Part shown: in pieces, positions 1 through 10,807 of the stretch
How the letters are laid out: each line of letters begins with the position of its first letter
Position numbering within the stretch: position 1 is the stretch's first letter
Assembly (NCBI GenBank): GCA_002709565.1
Contig: PAPY01000002.1
Coordinates: 80,588 to 144,587 of the forward strand
From: Legionellales bacterium
Lineage (GTDB): Bacteria; Pseudomonadota; Gammaproteobacteria; UBA1113
Direction of reading: 5' to 3'
DNA length: 64,000 nt
Position numbers and translations under genes: made by a program
The notes under the pieces: model-generated
What the model saw: the letters and a program-made list of their open reading frames with translations, nothing else
Database searches by the model: none
Told to the model about the DNA's origin: nothing

Positions 1-1
1 T

Positions 2-106
2 GTTGCTAAGCTCTATAATCTCGTGACAACAAGAACCGTGTCTGAATTAGAAGATGCCCATGAGGCTATTGAAAGAAATGCACCGAAGCCACCCAAACCT
101 AGATAA
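2..106 (+). CDS. C-terminal fragment of an unidentified protein
   Basis: An open frame enters from the left edge and ends at the TAA at 104-106, leaving 34 codons. The visible tail is hydrophilic, contains SELEDAHEAIERN and finishes with a lysine/proline-rich KPPKPR end. This is too little to name the product. It lies on the same strand as pyrG, whose promoter starts 8 bases after the stop, so it is probably the last gene of a preceding unit. It could be a chance frame, but the absence of stops up to the edge and the clean stop before a promoter favour a real gene end. Confidence 0.45.
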   Translation, partial: VAKLYNLVTTRTVSELEDAHEAIERNAPKPPKPR

Positions 107-1828
<1,722 letters not shown>

Positions 1829-1830
1829 CC

Positions 1831-2664
1831 ATGCAACTATGTGATTTTGAAGTTGGCTTAGACAAGCCATTTTTTTTGATAGCCGGTCCTTGTGTCATCG
1901 AGAGTGAACAACTCGCCATTGATACCGCGGGTGAACTCAAAGAAATGACCCAGGCGCTCGGCATTAATTTTATTTACAAATCGTCGTTCGACAAAGCCAA
2001 TCGTTCTTCGCACGAGAGTTTTCGTGGGCCGGGTATTGAGGAAGGCTTGCGAATTTTGCAATTAGTCAAAGACACTATTGGTGTGCCGGTGTTAACCGAT
2101 GTTCATGAAGACACCCCCTTAGCGGATGTCGCTTCTGTGGTTGATGTTTTGCAAACGCCAGCGTTCTTATGTCGACAAACCAACTTCATGCAAGAAGTTG
2201 CGCGTCAGGGCATTCCCGTCAACGTCAAAAAAGGCCAATTCCTGGCACCTTGGGATATGAAAAATGTCGTCGACAAAATGCGTGATGTGGGTAATGATAA
2301 GATCATGGTCTGTGAGCGGGGCGCGTCTTTTGGCTATAACAATTTGATTTCGGATATGCGTTCCTTGATGGTGATGCGTGATACGGGATGTCCTGTGGTC
2401 TATGATGCGACTCACTCCGTACAATTACCGGGTGGACAGGGAAAAAGTTCTGGCGGTCAGCGTGAATTTGTGCCAGTATTGGCCCGCGCCGCAATAGCCA
2501 GCGGTGTAGCGGGTATATTTATGGAAACCCATCCAAATCCAGACAAAGCCTTGAGCGATGGTCCCAATGCCTGGCCTTTGGGCAAACTGCGGGAACTATT
2601 GCACACCCTAAAAGCGCTGGATACGGTCGTCAAAGAAGAGTTACTGATCGAAACGACACTGTGA
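1831..2664 (+). CDS. kdsA: 3-deoxy-8-phosphooctulonate (KDO-8-P) synthase
   Basis: This enzyme condenses phosphoenolpyruvate with D-arabinose 5-phosphate to KDO 8-phosphate, the committed step to the KDO sugar of lipopolysaccharide inner core. The 277-residue protein is a single TIM-barrel aldolase domain of normal length. Recognisable segments are [11 protein letters not shown] near the N-terminus, [23 protein letters not shown] and [10 protein letters not shown]. The ATG lies 2 bases after the pyrG stop, with AGAGGA in the pyrG end as ribosome site. Its place between pyrG and eno is a common gammaproteobacterial arrangement and implies an outer membrane with LPS. Confidence 0.96.
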   Translation: MQLCDFEVGLDKPFFLIAGPCVIESEQLAIDTAGELKEMTQALGINFIYKSSFDKANRSSHESFRGPGIEEGLRILQLVKDTIGVPVLTDVHEDTPLADVASVVDVLQTPAFLCRQTNFMQEVARQGIPVNVKKGQFLAPWDMKNVVDKMRDVGNDKIMVCERGASFGYNNLISDMRSLMVMRDTGCPVVYDATHSVQLPGGQGKSSGGQREFVPVLARAAIASGVAGIFMETHPNPDKALSDGPNAWPLGKLRELLHTLKALDTVVKEELLIETTL

Positions 2665-3972
<1,308 letters not shown>

Positions 3973-4035
3973 AATATTTGCTATGATAATAAGTTACTCA
4001 GTAGAATTTTTCGTTTAGGAAGGGATGCTGTCACG

Positions 4036-4305
4036 ATGAAAGCGCTTACCACGTTAACAGTGGTTTTATTTTTGGTGTTGCAATGCAAGCTGTGGTTTGG
4101 TGACGGCGGCTTGAGTGATGTGTTGCACCTCAAAAAATCTATCGCGCAACAGCAATTGGTCAATAATGAGCTAACTGCCAAGAATACAGCCATGCTCGCT
4201 GACATTAATGATCTTAAACGCGGTCATCAAGCCATTGAAGCTCGGGCTCGCAACGAGCTGGGGATGGTGAAACAGGGTGAAGTGTTTTATGATATCATCA
4301 CGTGA
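4036..4305 (+). CDS. ftsB: Cell division protein FtsB
   Basis: FtsB is a small bitopic inner-membrane protein that forms the FtsQLB divisome subcomplex with FtsL and FtsQ and signals for septal peptidoglycan synthesis. The 89-residue product has a short cytoplasmic start, one membrane segment (TTLTVVLFLVLQCKLWFG, about residues 4-21), then a periplasmic coiled coil from about 25 to 70. The conserved ARNELGMVKQGEVFY ending is diagnostic of FtsB. The location directly after eno is classic for gammaproteobacteria. An AGGAAGGG stretch 11 bases upstream serves as ribosome site; an ATG closer to it (4025) runs into a stop at once. Confidence 0.92.
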   Translation: MKALTTLTVVLFLVLQCKLWFGDGGLSDVLHLKKSIAQQQLVNNELTAKNTAMLADINDLKRGHQAIEARARNELGMVKQGEVFYDIIT

Positions 4306-4330
4306 CTGTTGATGATTAAAGGAATATCCC

Positions 4331-4666
4331 ATGCGCTTTCTGGTACTTCTTTGCTGTGCGTTCCTGTTGGTTGCTTGTGAGGCCCAACATTCTACTGACG
4401 AAACCACCGTCAGCAAAACCAACAAATACAATACCATTACCAAGTCCAAATTAGTCAAATGCCTAGGCCAGCCAACCCGTACTCTCAAGACCGACGGCCA
4501 GGAGTATTACAGCTATATTACGGCTAACCGTTGTGATGCTATCTTTACCCTCAAAGATGACAAGGTCGTCGATGTGGAATTCCGCATGCCTCATATTTAT
4601 CCCTTGGGCATGAAAGTGAAACATTCCCAATGTCATATTGCCAACGAAAAATGCTTGATAGGTTAA
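4331..4666 (+). CDS. Small predicted lipoprotein, function unknown
   Basis: The 111-residue product has a short signal peptide ([16 protein letters not shown]) ending in a lipobox LVAC, so it is probably acylated at Cys16 and membrane anchored. The mature part has [21 protein letters not shown] followed by [21 protein letters not shown], a small beta-rich pattern loosely like the SmpA/BamE-type fold in which a GxP turn precedes strands. That resemblance is only an impression. Three further cysteines in the mature part (CLGQP, NRCDA, SQCHI) and a fourth near the end (EKCLIG) could form disulfides. It sits between ftsB and surE and is 4 bases from surE, so they are probably co-transcribed. Confidence 0.75.
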   Translation: MRFLVLLCCAFLLVACEAQHSTDETTVSKTNKYNTITKSKLVKCLGQPTRTLKTDGQEYYSYITANRCDAIFTLKDDKVVDVEFRMPHIYPLGMKVKHSQCHIANEKCLIG

Positions 4667-4670
4667 GGTC

Positions 4671-5423
4671 ATGAAGATACTCGTCAGCAACGATGATGGG
4701 GTCTATGCCCCTGGGATCCAAGTCTTGGCACAGACCCTATCCGAAATCGGTGAGGTAGTGGTCGTGGCACCAGACCGTAATCGCAGCGGTGCCAGTAATT
4801 CCTTATCCTTGACTCGTCCCTTGAGGCTAAAAACCATCGAGAACGGTGCCATCAGTGTTGAAGGTACACCGACGGATTGTGTGCATTTGGCGTTGACGGG
4901 TTTGTTGGATTTTACGCCGGATATCGTGGTCTCTGGGATTAATGCAGGGGCTAATCTCGGTGATGATGTGTTGTATTCAGGCACCGTGGCAGCAGCGACA
5001 GAGGGGCGTTTTTTGGGGTTTCCGGCAATTGCGATTTCGCTGGTGGGGACGGAGTTTAAGTATTACCAAACAGCAGCAATGGTGGCACGGCAATTGGTCG
5101 AGCGAATAGCTTTGGCAACGCTGCCTAGTCAAACCATCCTCAATGTGAATGTGCCAGACTTACCTTATGACAAGCTGCAGGGGATGGAAGTGACCCGGCT
5201 TGGCACCCGTCACAGTGCGGAGCCTACCATTAAGCAAACTGATCCCAGGGGCAATACGATCTATTGGGTGGGGCCAGCGGGGCCTGAGCAGGATGCGGGG
5301 CCCGGGTCAGATTTTCATGCCATTAGCCACAATCGCGTGTCAGTGTCACCGATGAAAGTGGATTTAACCCACCATGAAGCCATAACGGATGTGGATCAAT
5401 GGTTAGATGGTTTAGTGAGTTAA
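4671..5423 (+). CDS. surE: 5'/3'-nucleotidase SurE
   Basis: SurE is a metal-dependent nucleotidase/exopolyphosphatase linked to stationary-phase survival. The 250-residue protein starts [16 protein letters not shown], carrying the paired Asp metal ligands, and has [12 protein letters not shown] and [20 protein letters not shown], all diagnostic. The start follows the lipoprotein stop by 4 bases with an AAGG upstream. The stop TAA overlaps the ATG of nlpD (TAATG), indicating translational coupling. The usual neighbour pcm (L-isoaspartyl methyltransferase), which often lies between surE and nlpD, is absent. Confidence 0.96.
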   Translation: MKILVSNDDGVYAPGIQVLAQTLSEIGEVVVVAPDRNRSGASNSLSLTRPLRLKTIENGAISVEGTPTDCVHLALTGLLDFTPDIVVSGINAGANLGDDVLYSGTVAAATEGRFLGFPAIAISLVGTEFKYYQTAAMVARQLVERIALATLPSQTILNVNVPDLPYDKLQGMEVTRLGTRHSAEPTIKQTDPRGNTIYWVGPAGPEQDAGPGSDFHAISHNRVSVSPMKVDLTHHEAITDVDQWLDGLVS

Positions 5424-6157
5424 TGGTTGTGCGCAGGTTTATTCTACTCGGTATTGTGCTTGTAGCAGGGCTTGTCGGCGCCTGCAGTGACAATGAAACC
5501 TCAGCGCCAGTGGTGAATGGCTGGCAACAGTCACCAGAGACCTTGAGTGCTTATATTGTCCAGCCTGAAGATACGTTATACGCCATAGCTTGGCGTTATG
5601 GCCGTGATTATCGTGAGCTGGCAGCGGCCAATAATATCCCGCCACCGTACCATATTCATCAAGGTCAGCGCATACACACCAACTATGCTCAAAAATCAAC
5701 CGCAAAAAATTTTCAAAATCAGCGAACTAAATCGCAGTTTTCGTTGTCAAAGGAGAGTAAGCAAGAACCGTACCGGGCTAAACTCAACTGGCAATGGCCC
5801 GCTCAAGGTAAAGTCGTCGGTCGTTACTCAGCCCAAGGTGTGGCTAACAAGGGCATTGATATTGCCAATCGACGGGGAACCCCCATCAAAGCCAGTAGTG
5901 GCGGCGAAGTGGTTTACAGTGGGCATGGTATACGGGGTTACGGGAATTTGATCATCATTAAACATAGTCCAGAATACTTAAGTGCCTATGCCCATAATGA
6001 TCAAAATTTAGTAAAAGAAGGGCAACGGGTTAAAGCCGGACAAAAGATTGCCAGCATGGGGTCGACGGGTAGTCAAACCGTGGGCTTGCATTTTGAGATA
6101 CGCCGAGCCGGTAAGCCGGTTGATCCGTTGCAATATTTGAACAAAAAAGCAGCATAG
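5423..6157 (+). CDS. nlpD: Murein hydrolase activator NlpD (LysM and LytM domains)
   Basis: NlpD is an outer-membrane lipoprotein that activates the amidase AmiC at the division septum. The 244-residue protein starts at the ATG overlapping the surE stop. It has a signal peptide with lipobox VGAC, a LysM domain (YIVQPEDTLYAIAWRYG to QGQRIH) and a C-terminal LytM/M23 domain. The first metal-binding His of active M23 peptidases is Asn (NKGIDIA), and the terminal motif is LHFEIR instead of HxH, exactly as in enterobacterial NlpD. It should therefore be a non-catalytic activator. It lies directly upstream of rpoS, as in most gammaproteobacteria, where rpoS transcription often begins inside nlpD. 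Confidence 0.94.
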   Translation: MVVRRFILLGIVLVAGLVGACSDNETSAPVVNGWQQSPETLSAYIVQPEDTLYAIAWRYGRDYRELAAANNIPPPYHIHQGQRIHTNYAQKSTAKNFQNQRTKSQFSLSKESKQEPYRAKLNWQWPAQGKVVGRYSAQGVANKGIDIANRRGTPIKASSGGEVVYSGHGIRGYGNLIIIKHSPEYLSAYAHNDQNLVKEGQRVKAGQKIASMGSTGSQTVGLHFEIRRAGKPVDPLQYLNKKAA

Positions 6158-6197
6158 CCGCAATTGAGAAGGAATAGTGCTTGGAATTGGGCAAGAG

Positions 6198-6215
6198 TTC
6201 GTTGTATAGTTTACA
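6198..6215 (+). promoter_or_regulatory. Inverted repeat in the rpoS leader
   Basis: In the 166-base nlpD-rpoS gap, GTTGTA and TACAAC face each other across five bases. They are followed by two more short dyads (CCGGGATTCCGG and TGGGTATTGTTCCCA). These could fold into a structured 5' leader of the rpoS messenger or serve as binding sites. Leader-dependent control of rpoS is known in enterobacteria, but nothing here proves it. Confidence 0.3.
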
Positions 6216-6323
6216 ACGGTGCCGGGATTCCGGTGCTGGGTATTGTTCCCAGGGTCAAGGATGACAACAAGTGGGAAGTACGTTGGTGGCGGCGTGCTGT
6301 CCGGGTATATTTTGGAGGGTCTC

Positions 6324-7358
6324 ATGCCAAAAAAATCGCAAAAACAGGACGTATCTGCGAAGAAAGGAAAACCATCAACCGCATCATCTGATGATGATAT
6401 CACTCTCGACGATGATGAAGCGTTAGCAACCGATGACGCTTCAGAGGCTCATGATGAACAAGATGAGCAAGAAGCCGAGAACGACGCCAAAGCGCGCAAG
6501 CGTGCCCTGGCGGACACTAAGAATTTTGATGCAACACAACTCTATCTCGGTGAGATTGGTTTTTCACCATTGCTCAGTGCTGAGGAAGAGGTTTATTATG
6601 CCCGTCGCGCGCTCAAAGGCGACGAGCAAGCCCGCACCCGCATGATCGAAAGCAATCTGCGCTTAGTAGTGAAGATTGCGCGGCGTTATATTAACCGTGG
6701 TTTAGCATTGTTAGATCTTATCGAAGAGGGGAATCTCGGCTTGATAAGAGCCGTTGAGAAGTTTGATCCTGAGCGAGGTTTTCGTTTTTCGACCTATGCA
6801 ACCTGGTGGATTCGTCAGACCATCGAACGGGCCATCATGAACCAAACTCGCACTATTCGATTGCCCATTCATGTGGTGAAAGAACTCAATGTCTATTTAC
6901 GGGCAGCACGGGAATTAACCCAGGCGCTGGATCATGAACCCTCCCCAGAAGAAATCGCTGAATTGGTGGATAAACCCATTGATGAAGTGAAGCGCATGCT
7001 GGGGCTCAATGAACGGGTCGCATCGGTCGATACACCTATCGGCAAAGACGCGGATAAGAGTTTATTGGACACCTTGGCGGATGACCAGAATATTGATCCG
7101 GCTTTGATGTTACAAGACGAAAATTTGCGTGACATTCTCAACAAATGGCTGGGTGAATTACCGGAGAAGCAACGGGAAGTGTTATCTCGCCGCTTTGGTC
7201 TGCGCGGCCATGAGAAAGCTACCCTTGAGGAAGTGGGTCGCGAGATTGGCTTAACCCGCGAACGGGTGCGTCAAATCCAAGTCGAAGCACTTAAAGCCCT
7301 ACGACAAATCATGGACGAGCACGGCATGTCCAGTGAATTGTTGTTTGTGGAAGATTAA
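6324..7358 (+). CDS. rpoS: RNA polymerase sigma factor RpoS
   Basis: This is the stationary-phase/stress sigma factor. The 344-residue protein has an acidic low-complexity N-terminus ([16 protein letters not shown], about residues 24-39). Region 1.2 ([21 protein letters not shown]) follows, then region 2 with [39 protein letters not shown] and [16 protein letters not shown]. Regions 3 and 4 end with [29 protein letters not shown], the -35-binding helix-turn-helix. The start at 6324 is chosen because GGAGGG lies just upstream; an in-frame ATG 105 bases earlier has no such site. The position after nlpD and the RpoS-type region 4 distinguish it from RpoD. It probably governs growth-phase switching in this organism. 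Confidence 0.95.
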   Translation: MPKKSQKQDVSAKKGKPSTASSDDDITLDDDEALATDDASEAHDEQDEQEAENDAKARKRALADTKNFDATQLYLGEIGFSPLLSAEEEVYYARRALKGDEQARTRMIESNLRLVVKIARRYINRGLALLDLIEEGNLGLIRAVEKFDPERGFRFSTYATWWIRQTIERAIMNQTRTIRLPIHVVKELNVYLRAARELTQALDHEPSPEEIAELVDKPIDEVKRMLGLNERVASVDTPIGKDADKSLLDTLADDQNIDPALMLQDENLRDILNKWLGELPEKQREVLSRRFGLRGHEKATLEEVGREIGLTRERVRQIQVEALKALRQIMDEHGMSSELLFVED

Positions 7359-7410
7359 AGCAGCTAACCCAGACAAGCATTCGTGGGCGCAGTGACTGAT
7401 TGCATTGCCC

Positions 7411-7423
7411 CAGGGGTCCCCTG
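7411..7423. repeat. 13-bp palindrome downstream of rpoS
   Basis: CAGGGG-T-CCCCTG is perfectly symmetric and lies in the 133-base gap after rpoS, within a GC-richer patch from about 7384 to 7440. A one-base centre is too tight for a simple hairpin, so a protein-binding dyad or part of a longer RNA fold is more likely. No tRNA or known small RNA was recognised here. Confidence 0.3.
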
Positions 7424-7474
7424 CAACTTGCCTGGTGGTGAAGGACAGTTTTAAGCCAGCGTTACTATGTTAGC

Positions 7475-7499
7475 TAATGCGTTTGCATTACTTATTTTT
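7475..7499 (+). terminator. Probable rpoS terminator
   Basis: TAATGC-GTTT-GCATTA (7475-7490) forms a 6-bp stem with a 4-base loop, followed by CTTATTTTT. The weak stem but clear T-rich tail fits a rho-independent terminator for rpoS. It overlaps the 3' end of the convergent gene that ends at 7492. Confidence 0.5.
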
Positions 7500-7971
7500 G
7501 GGCTTTGAAATAGCAATAGCCTTTGCCACCATCAACAACTTCACGATCGTCACTAAGCGTAACTTTACCATCATAACTACCTTCCATATTTGCGTAACAT
7601 GAAATAGCGTTTTTATTGCCAGTGTAGTTATCTTTTTCATTGAAATAAAATTTCAGGTTGCCAATTCGTTTGCCTTTGCCTTTGTTATCTTTATCATATT
7701 CATAGACATTAATGTAATTATCCACAGAACCGTGAGAAAATTTTGTATAATCGCGAATGCAGTAGTTATTAGAGTCAGCTGAAATTTTATTCCCCGCTTT
7801 TAGTGGTTTGGCATCACTACAAATTGAAAGATTACTTCCAGACGATCGTGATAAATAAATGTCTGTGCTGCTTTTGTTATCCAGGCCAATGCGAATTTCA
7901 TTATTTTTTGCAAATGCATTTACTGATACAGTTGCAATCGCCACAGCCAAACAAAATGTCATAGTCTTCAT
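7492..7971 (-). CDS. Small secreted protein of unknown function
   Basis: The 159-residue product starts with a classical signal peptide (MKTMTFCLAVAIATVSVNAFA, cleavage probably after AFA), so it is exported. The mature part, about 138 residues, is polar and rich in Asn, Asp, Lys and Gly. It carries four cysteines (ICSD, YCIR, SCYA, YCYF) that could form two disulfides. No family was recognised. The start at 7971 is preferred over an in-frame codon at 8022 because it begins the signal peptide and has AGGTGG upstream. It is divergent from the secreted protein gene starting at 8167, with about 195 bases between them. Confidence 0.75.
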   Translation of the reverse strand: MKTMTFCLAVAIATVSVNAFAKNNEIRIGLDNKSSTDIYLSRSSGSNLSICSDAKPLKAGNKISADSNNYCIRDYTKFSHGSVDNYINVYEYDKDNKGKGKRIGNLKFYFNEKDNYTGNKNAISCYANMEGSYDGKVTLSDDREVVDGGKGYCYFKAQK

Positions 7972-8166
7972 GGGGCCACCTATTATTGAATATTTACTCA
8001 AAGTATAGATCAGTATTGCCAATGAGCTAGAGCTTAATAGTCACTTAAGTTAAATGCTCTGGTTAGGCTATATTCACTGTTTATGACTATCTTGTGGACG
8101 TTTCAAGTGGGCCATTGTTGGATTTGCTAGACTTACAATAAGTACAATGAAAATAGCGAGTCAATC

Positions 8167-8610
8167 ATGGGGTATTTAGTCGCGCTCCTGATAATTTTAT
8201 TTGTTCCTGTTGCTTCAGCAGAGTCCTCATCAGTGTATTGTCCTGATCATGTTACTTGCAAAGGCCAAGATTTTTCTAGTTGTGTGCCTGCCAGTGGTAT
8301 TGCTCTTAGCCCAGCAGGTATGTCTTGTATCTCACCTTCACCGCAGGGTGGTTGTGGTGGCGCAGGCCGCTATGCGTTCTCTCAAGCGGATTGGGTTCAA
8401 GGAGTGGGAAGTACCTGCCGTTACATTGGCGAACCAATGTCGGGCCATACAACATCCCTAACCTATACGACACAGGCAAAGTATCAGAGCCCTGCCAATT
8501 TGCGCCTCAAAAAGAGCTGGGGCATGATTATGGAAGGCAATTGGACCTGCTTGTCTAAGGCTAGTCAAGCAAGAGATTGTCCGTGGCAGGCTATCCAGCT
8601 TCCTGAATAG
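8167..8610 (+). CDS. Small secreted cysteine-rich protein of unknown function
   Basis: The 147-residue product has a signal peptide (GYLVALLIILFVPVASA) and a mature chain with eight cysteines (YCPDH, TCKGQ, SCVPA, SCISP, GGCGG, TCRYI, TCLSK, DCPWQ). This suggests a disulfide-stabilised periplasmic or extracellular protein. The second half has a beta-rich pattern (TTSLTYTTQAKYQ, SWGMIMEGNWTC). No family was recognised. It is convergent with the DUF4143 ATPase, leaving only 3 bases between stops. Confidence 0.72.
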   Translation: MGYLVALLIILFVPVASAESSSVYCPDHVTCKGQDFSSCVPASGIALSPAGMSCISPSPQGGCGGAGRYAFSQADWVQGVGSTCRYIGEPMSGHTTSLTYTTQAKYQSPANLRLKKSWGMIMEGNWTCLSKASQARDCPWQAIQLPE

Positions 8611-8613
8611 TGT

Positions 8614-9831
8614 CTATTCGCTAGCCAGTTTATCTTTAAGTATCGAAATGAAGGATCCCCAGCCGACTGCAATAACATTATCTGCTAATTGCACAGGTTT
8701 AGGCGTTCGGCAAACAATGTAGCCCGGTGTCATACAATCATATTCATCCATAAATTTAAATACATGTCTTGCGTCGCTGCGGGAAGGGGTTTCAGTCCAT
8801 TTAACTTCAATAGGAATATATTGCCGATTGAACTCAATTACATAATCAACTTCAGGACCAGCATGGTCATGCCAATATTTTAGTTTAGCCTGGGGTAAGA
8901 ATAAATGAATAAGTTTAACAATTTCATTACCGACAAACTGCTCGAATAAATCACCATAGTATTTTTGCGGTAATCGCAACCCTTCACCTGCAGCAATGCG
9001 GCGAACGCCCAGATCAAAAAATAAATACTTCACGGCTTTGGTTAATCGTCGTCTTGACGGTGATTTGGTTAACGGCTCTACACGATTGACGACCAAACAA
9101 TCCATTAAGATCCGATAATATTCATTCAGTGTGTGCCTTGAAAGACCAAGTTCTTCTGATAATTTGTTAATATTCGTCTCTTTACCAGCGCCAATAGCCG
9201 CATAGGTTAAAAAACGAGAAAAACTGGCGAGATTACGTACCAGTGCCTCTGCACGCACTTCTTCTTCTAGATAGATATTTACGTATGAGTTTAATAGCTC
9301 TTCTTTATCCGATGCATTTTTTTGTTGAATGATTTCAGGCAAACTGCCATTGAGTAAAAGATCATTGATATCCAGCATCTGCGGCGACATCTCTAATACG
9401 CTCAATGCGTCCATCCGCAACTCAATGACACGCCCTGGTAATAGGTTTAATTCGATATTTTCACGGTTATGTTTTAGCTTCCTGGCTGATGAACCAGTTA
9501 ATACAAAATTCGCAAGCTTCTGATCAATGGCGTATTGAATAGTATCCATAATTGCAGGGATTTTTTGGATCTCGTCGATATAAACCAGGGGTTTTGCTGT
9601 ATTATCATTCAATGTCCGATAAGCCTTGAGCTCACCTAGTAGCAGCTCAGGATTGGTTTCATAGCGTCGGCGAACATCAGCTTCAAGGAACGAATACTCT
9701 AAGTTAGTCGTAATTTGTTCAACGAGGAGGGTAGATTTCCCGGTCTGGCGCGGGCCAAGCAGGAGGATACTTTTATCCCGGGATAGAATATTGTCGATAC
9801 GTGATTCTAAAAGTCGGTGTATAAATTTCAT
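8614..9831 (-). CDS. AAA-type ATPase with C-terminal DUF4143 domain
   Basis: Proteins of this type have an N-terminal P-loop ATPase, a winged-helix middle and a C-terminal PD-(D/E)XK-like DUF4143 domain. They are common in mobile or defence contexts and their function is unsettled. In the 405-residue product the Walker A is GPRQTGKST (26-34) and Walker B is LVYIDEIQ (Asp87-Glu88). A sensor-like LTGSSARKL follows. The C-terminal part has GPEVDYVIEF and IPIEVKW, the remnant nuclease-like core. The start at 9831 (MKFIHRLLES) is preferred over 9876 because it begins the family pattern, and a palindromic operator array then lies entirely upstream. The operator suggests tight, perhaps autogenous, control. 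Confidence 0.85.
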   Translation of the reverse strand: MKFIHRLLESRIDNILSRDKSILLLGPRQTGKSTLLVEQITTNLEYSFLEADVRRRYETNPELLLGELKAYRTLNDNTAKPLVYIDEIQKIPAIMDTIQYAIDQKLANFVLTGSSARKLKHNRENIELNLLPGRVIELRMDALSVLEMSPQMLDINDLLLNGSLPEIIQQKNASDKEELLNSYVNIYLEEEVRAEALVRNLASFSRFLTYAAIGAGKETNINKLSEELGLSRHTLNEYYRILMDCLVVNRVEPLTKSPSRRRLTKAVKYLFFDLGVRRIAAGEGLRLPQKYYGDLFEQFVGNEIVKLIHLFLPQAKLKYWHDHAGPEVDYVIEFNRQYIPIEVKWTETPSRSDARHVFKFMDEYDCMTPGYIVCRTPKPVQLADNVIAVGWGSFISILKDKLASE

Positions 9832-9845
9832 ACCAGAATAGTAGT

Positions 9846-9937
9846 TGAAATTTGTAAACGATTCAACATATTTCACTGAAATCTGCCGGCTAATTTACAA
9901 ATTTCATTGAAATTTGTAAATACTCCGGCAAATTTCA
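9846..9937 (-). promoter_or_regulatory. Palindromic operator array upstream of the DUF4143 ATPase gene
   Basis: The 13-mer TGAAATTTGTAAA occurs at 9846-9858 and 9908-9920, and its reverse complement TTTACAAATTTCA at 9894-9906. The last two copies, one base apart, make a perfect 27-bp palindrome (9894-9920). A partial copy (CAAATTTCA) lies at 9929-9937 and a shorter dyad TTTCA-C-TGAAA at 9871-9881. All lie just upstream of the start codon at 9831 on the minus strand, where a repressor would bind. Confidence 0.65.
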
Positions 9938-10042
9938 AGGTTTTTGCTTGCTAACACATTGATTTTTCGAGAAATGCTTATTTATAGGTCAAAAATAAAG
10001 AGATTAGTGAAAAAAGAATCATTATTGGCTCTGGATTTACAT

Positions 10043-10066
10043 AAAGCCCCGTTAAAAGGGGCTTTT
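10043..10066 (+). terminator. Stem-loop with T tail
   Basis: AAAGCCCC-GTTAAAA-GGGGCTTTT gives an 8-bp stem and a 7-base loop with A and T runs on either side. It looks like a rho-independent, possibly bidirectional terminator. On the minus strand it could end transcription of the cytochrome b561 gene. Confidence 0.55.
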
Positions 10067-10111
10067 CAAGAAAGTTATGTTGTAAATGGTAGTGTTTACC
10101 CTTTTATGCGC

Positions 10112-10139
10112 AAAAAGAGACTGGTGCGGAATGTCGGTT
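10112..10139 (-). repeat. Dispersed intergenic repeat, copy 1
   Basis: These 28 bases are an exact reverse complement of 49138-49165. Both copies are intergenic. See the second copy, which adds a potential hairpin. Confidence 0.7.
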
Positions 10140-10185
10140 TTTAAGACTGCTATTGCCAATTTAGGGGAAAATATCGCTTATAGTG

Positions 10186-10725
10186 CTAGAACTTAACCAT
10201 CCGGGTCAGGATATTGTTCTTATCAATAAAATGGTGCTTCAAGGCACCTAAGAGATGTAATACCAGTAAGCCAAAGATCAGCCAGCCAAAGAATTCATGG
10301 ACTTTGTTACTGACTTGGCCTAAATCTTTGTCCGCAGGAATACCGGGCATGGCGAGCATCAAGTCGCCGATGTGGGGGAGTTTGTTAGCGACGGTGGACA
10401 TTATCCACCCGCTTAAAGGCATGATGATAACAGCAGCGAACAGCATATAACGGGTAACACAGGCCAGAAAACATTCCCACTTAGCCATGGAATCGGGGTA
10501 TTTAGGTTTAGGATTAATGAGTGCCCATAATACGAACAGTATCATGATGCATAACACAGTTAAGCCGGTTAGTTTGTGTAAATTATAAACGGTTCCTTTC
10601 CATTCGCGAGGCAAATCTCCCATGAAAGCGCCGACGCACAGCATGATGGGCACCACTATCATCAAAATCCAGTGTAAAAACTTAGTAACAGGACTATAAG
10701 TCGAATCAGTATTGCGAAGTGCCAT
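10186..10725 (-). CDS. Cytochrome b561 family protein
   Basis: This is a four-helix di-heme b-type cytochrome of the inner membrane, probably a ubiquinol-dependent electron carrier. The 179-residue product has hydrophobic helices near residues 13-37, 47-68, 83-107 and 136-163. Candidate heme ligands are in FLHWILM, LHKLTG, NKVHEFFGW and LLVLHLLGALKHHFI. The start at 10725 is chosen because AAGGAG lies 7-8 bases upstream; a start 36 bases earlier lacks this and is not conserved-looking. It is divergent from the aminotransferase gene at 10808. The physiological partner is unknown; superoxide:quinone oxidoreductase activity is known for one E. coli member. Confidence 0.88.
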   Translation of the reverse strand: MALRNTDSTYSPVTKFLHWILMIVVPIMLCVGAFMGDLPREWKGTVYNLHKLTGLTVLCIMILFVLWALINPKPKYPDSMAKWECFLACVTRYMLFAAVIIMPLSGWIMSTVANKLPHIGDLMLAMPGIPADKDLGQVSNKVHEFFGWLIFGLLVLHLLGALKHHFIDKNNILTRMVKF

Positions 10726-10807
10726 GGTGAAAACTCCTTTTTGCGCATTTAAGTCTTTCAAGGATATAATGCTTGACCATAAATGTTAAGTAATACTAGG
10801 TGACTTC

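Larger units (their letters stand above)
9832..10185. other. 354-base intergenic region with operator palindromes, a terminator and a dispersed repeat
   Basis: Between the divergent end of the DUF4143 ATPase gene and the cytochrome b561 stop there is no convincing gene. The stretch holds the palindromes at 9846-9937, the stem-loop at 10043-10066 and the inverted repeat copy at 10112-10139. A 66-codon open frame at 9944-10144 runs through the terminator and the repeat and has no protein-like features. Confidence 0.7.

Noticed and set aside
7384..7440. Possible tRNA, 4.5S or 6S RNA after rpoS
   Set aside because: No cloverleaf, no conserved 4.5S GGAA/CAGCC apical pattern and no 6S-like central bubble could be found.
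9944..10144. 66-codon plus-strand frame
   Set aside because: It crosses a terminator hairpin and a dispersed repeat and has no protein-like pattern.
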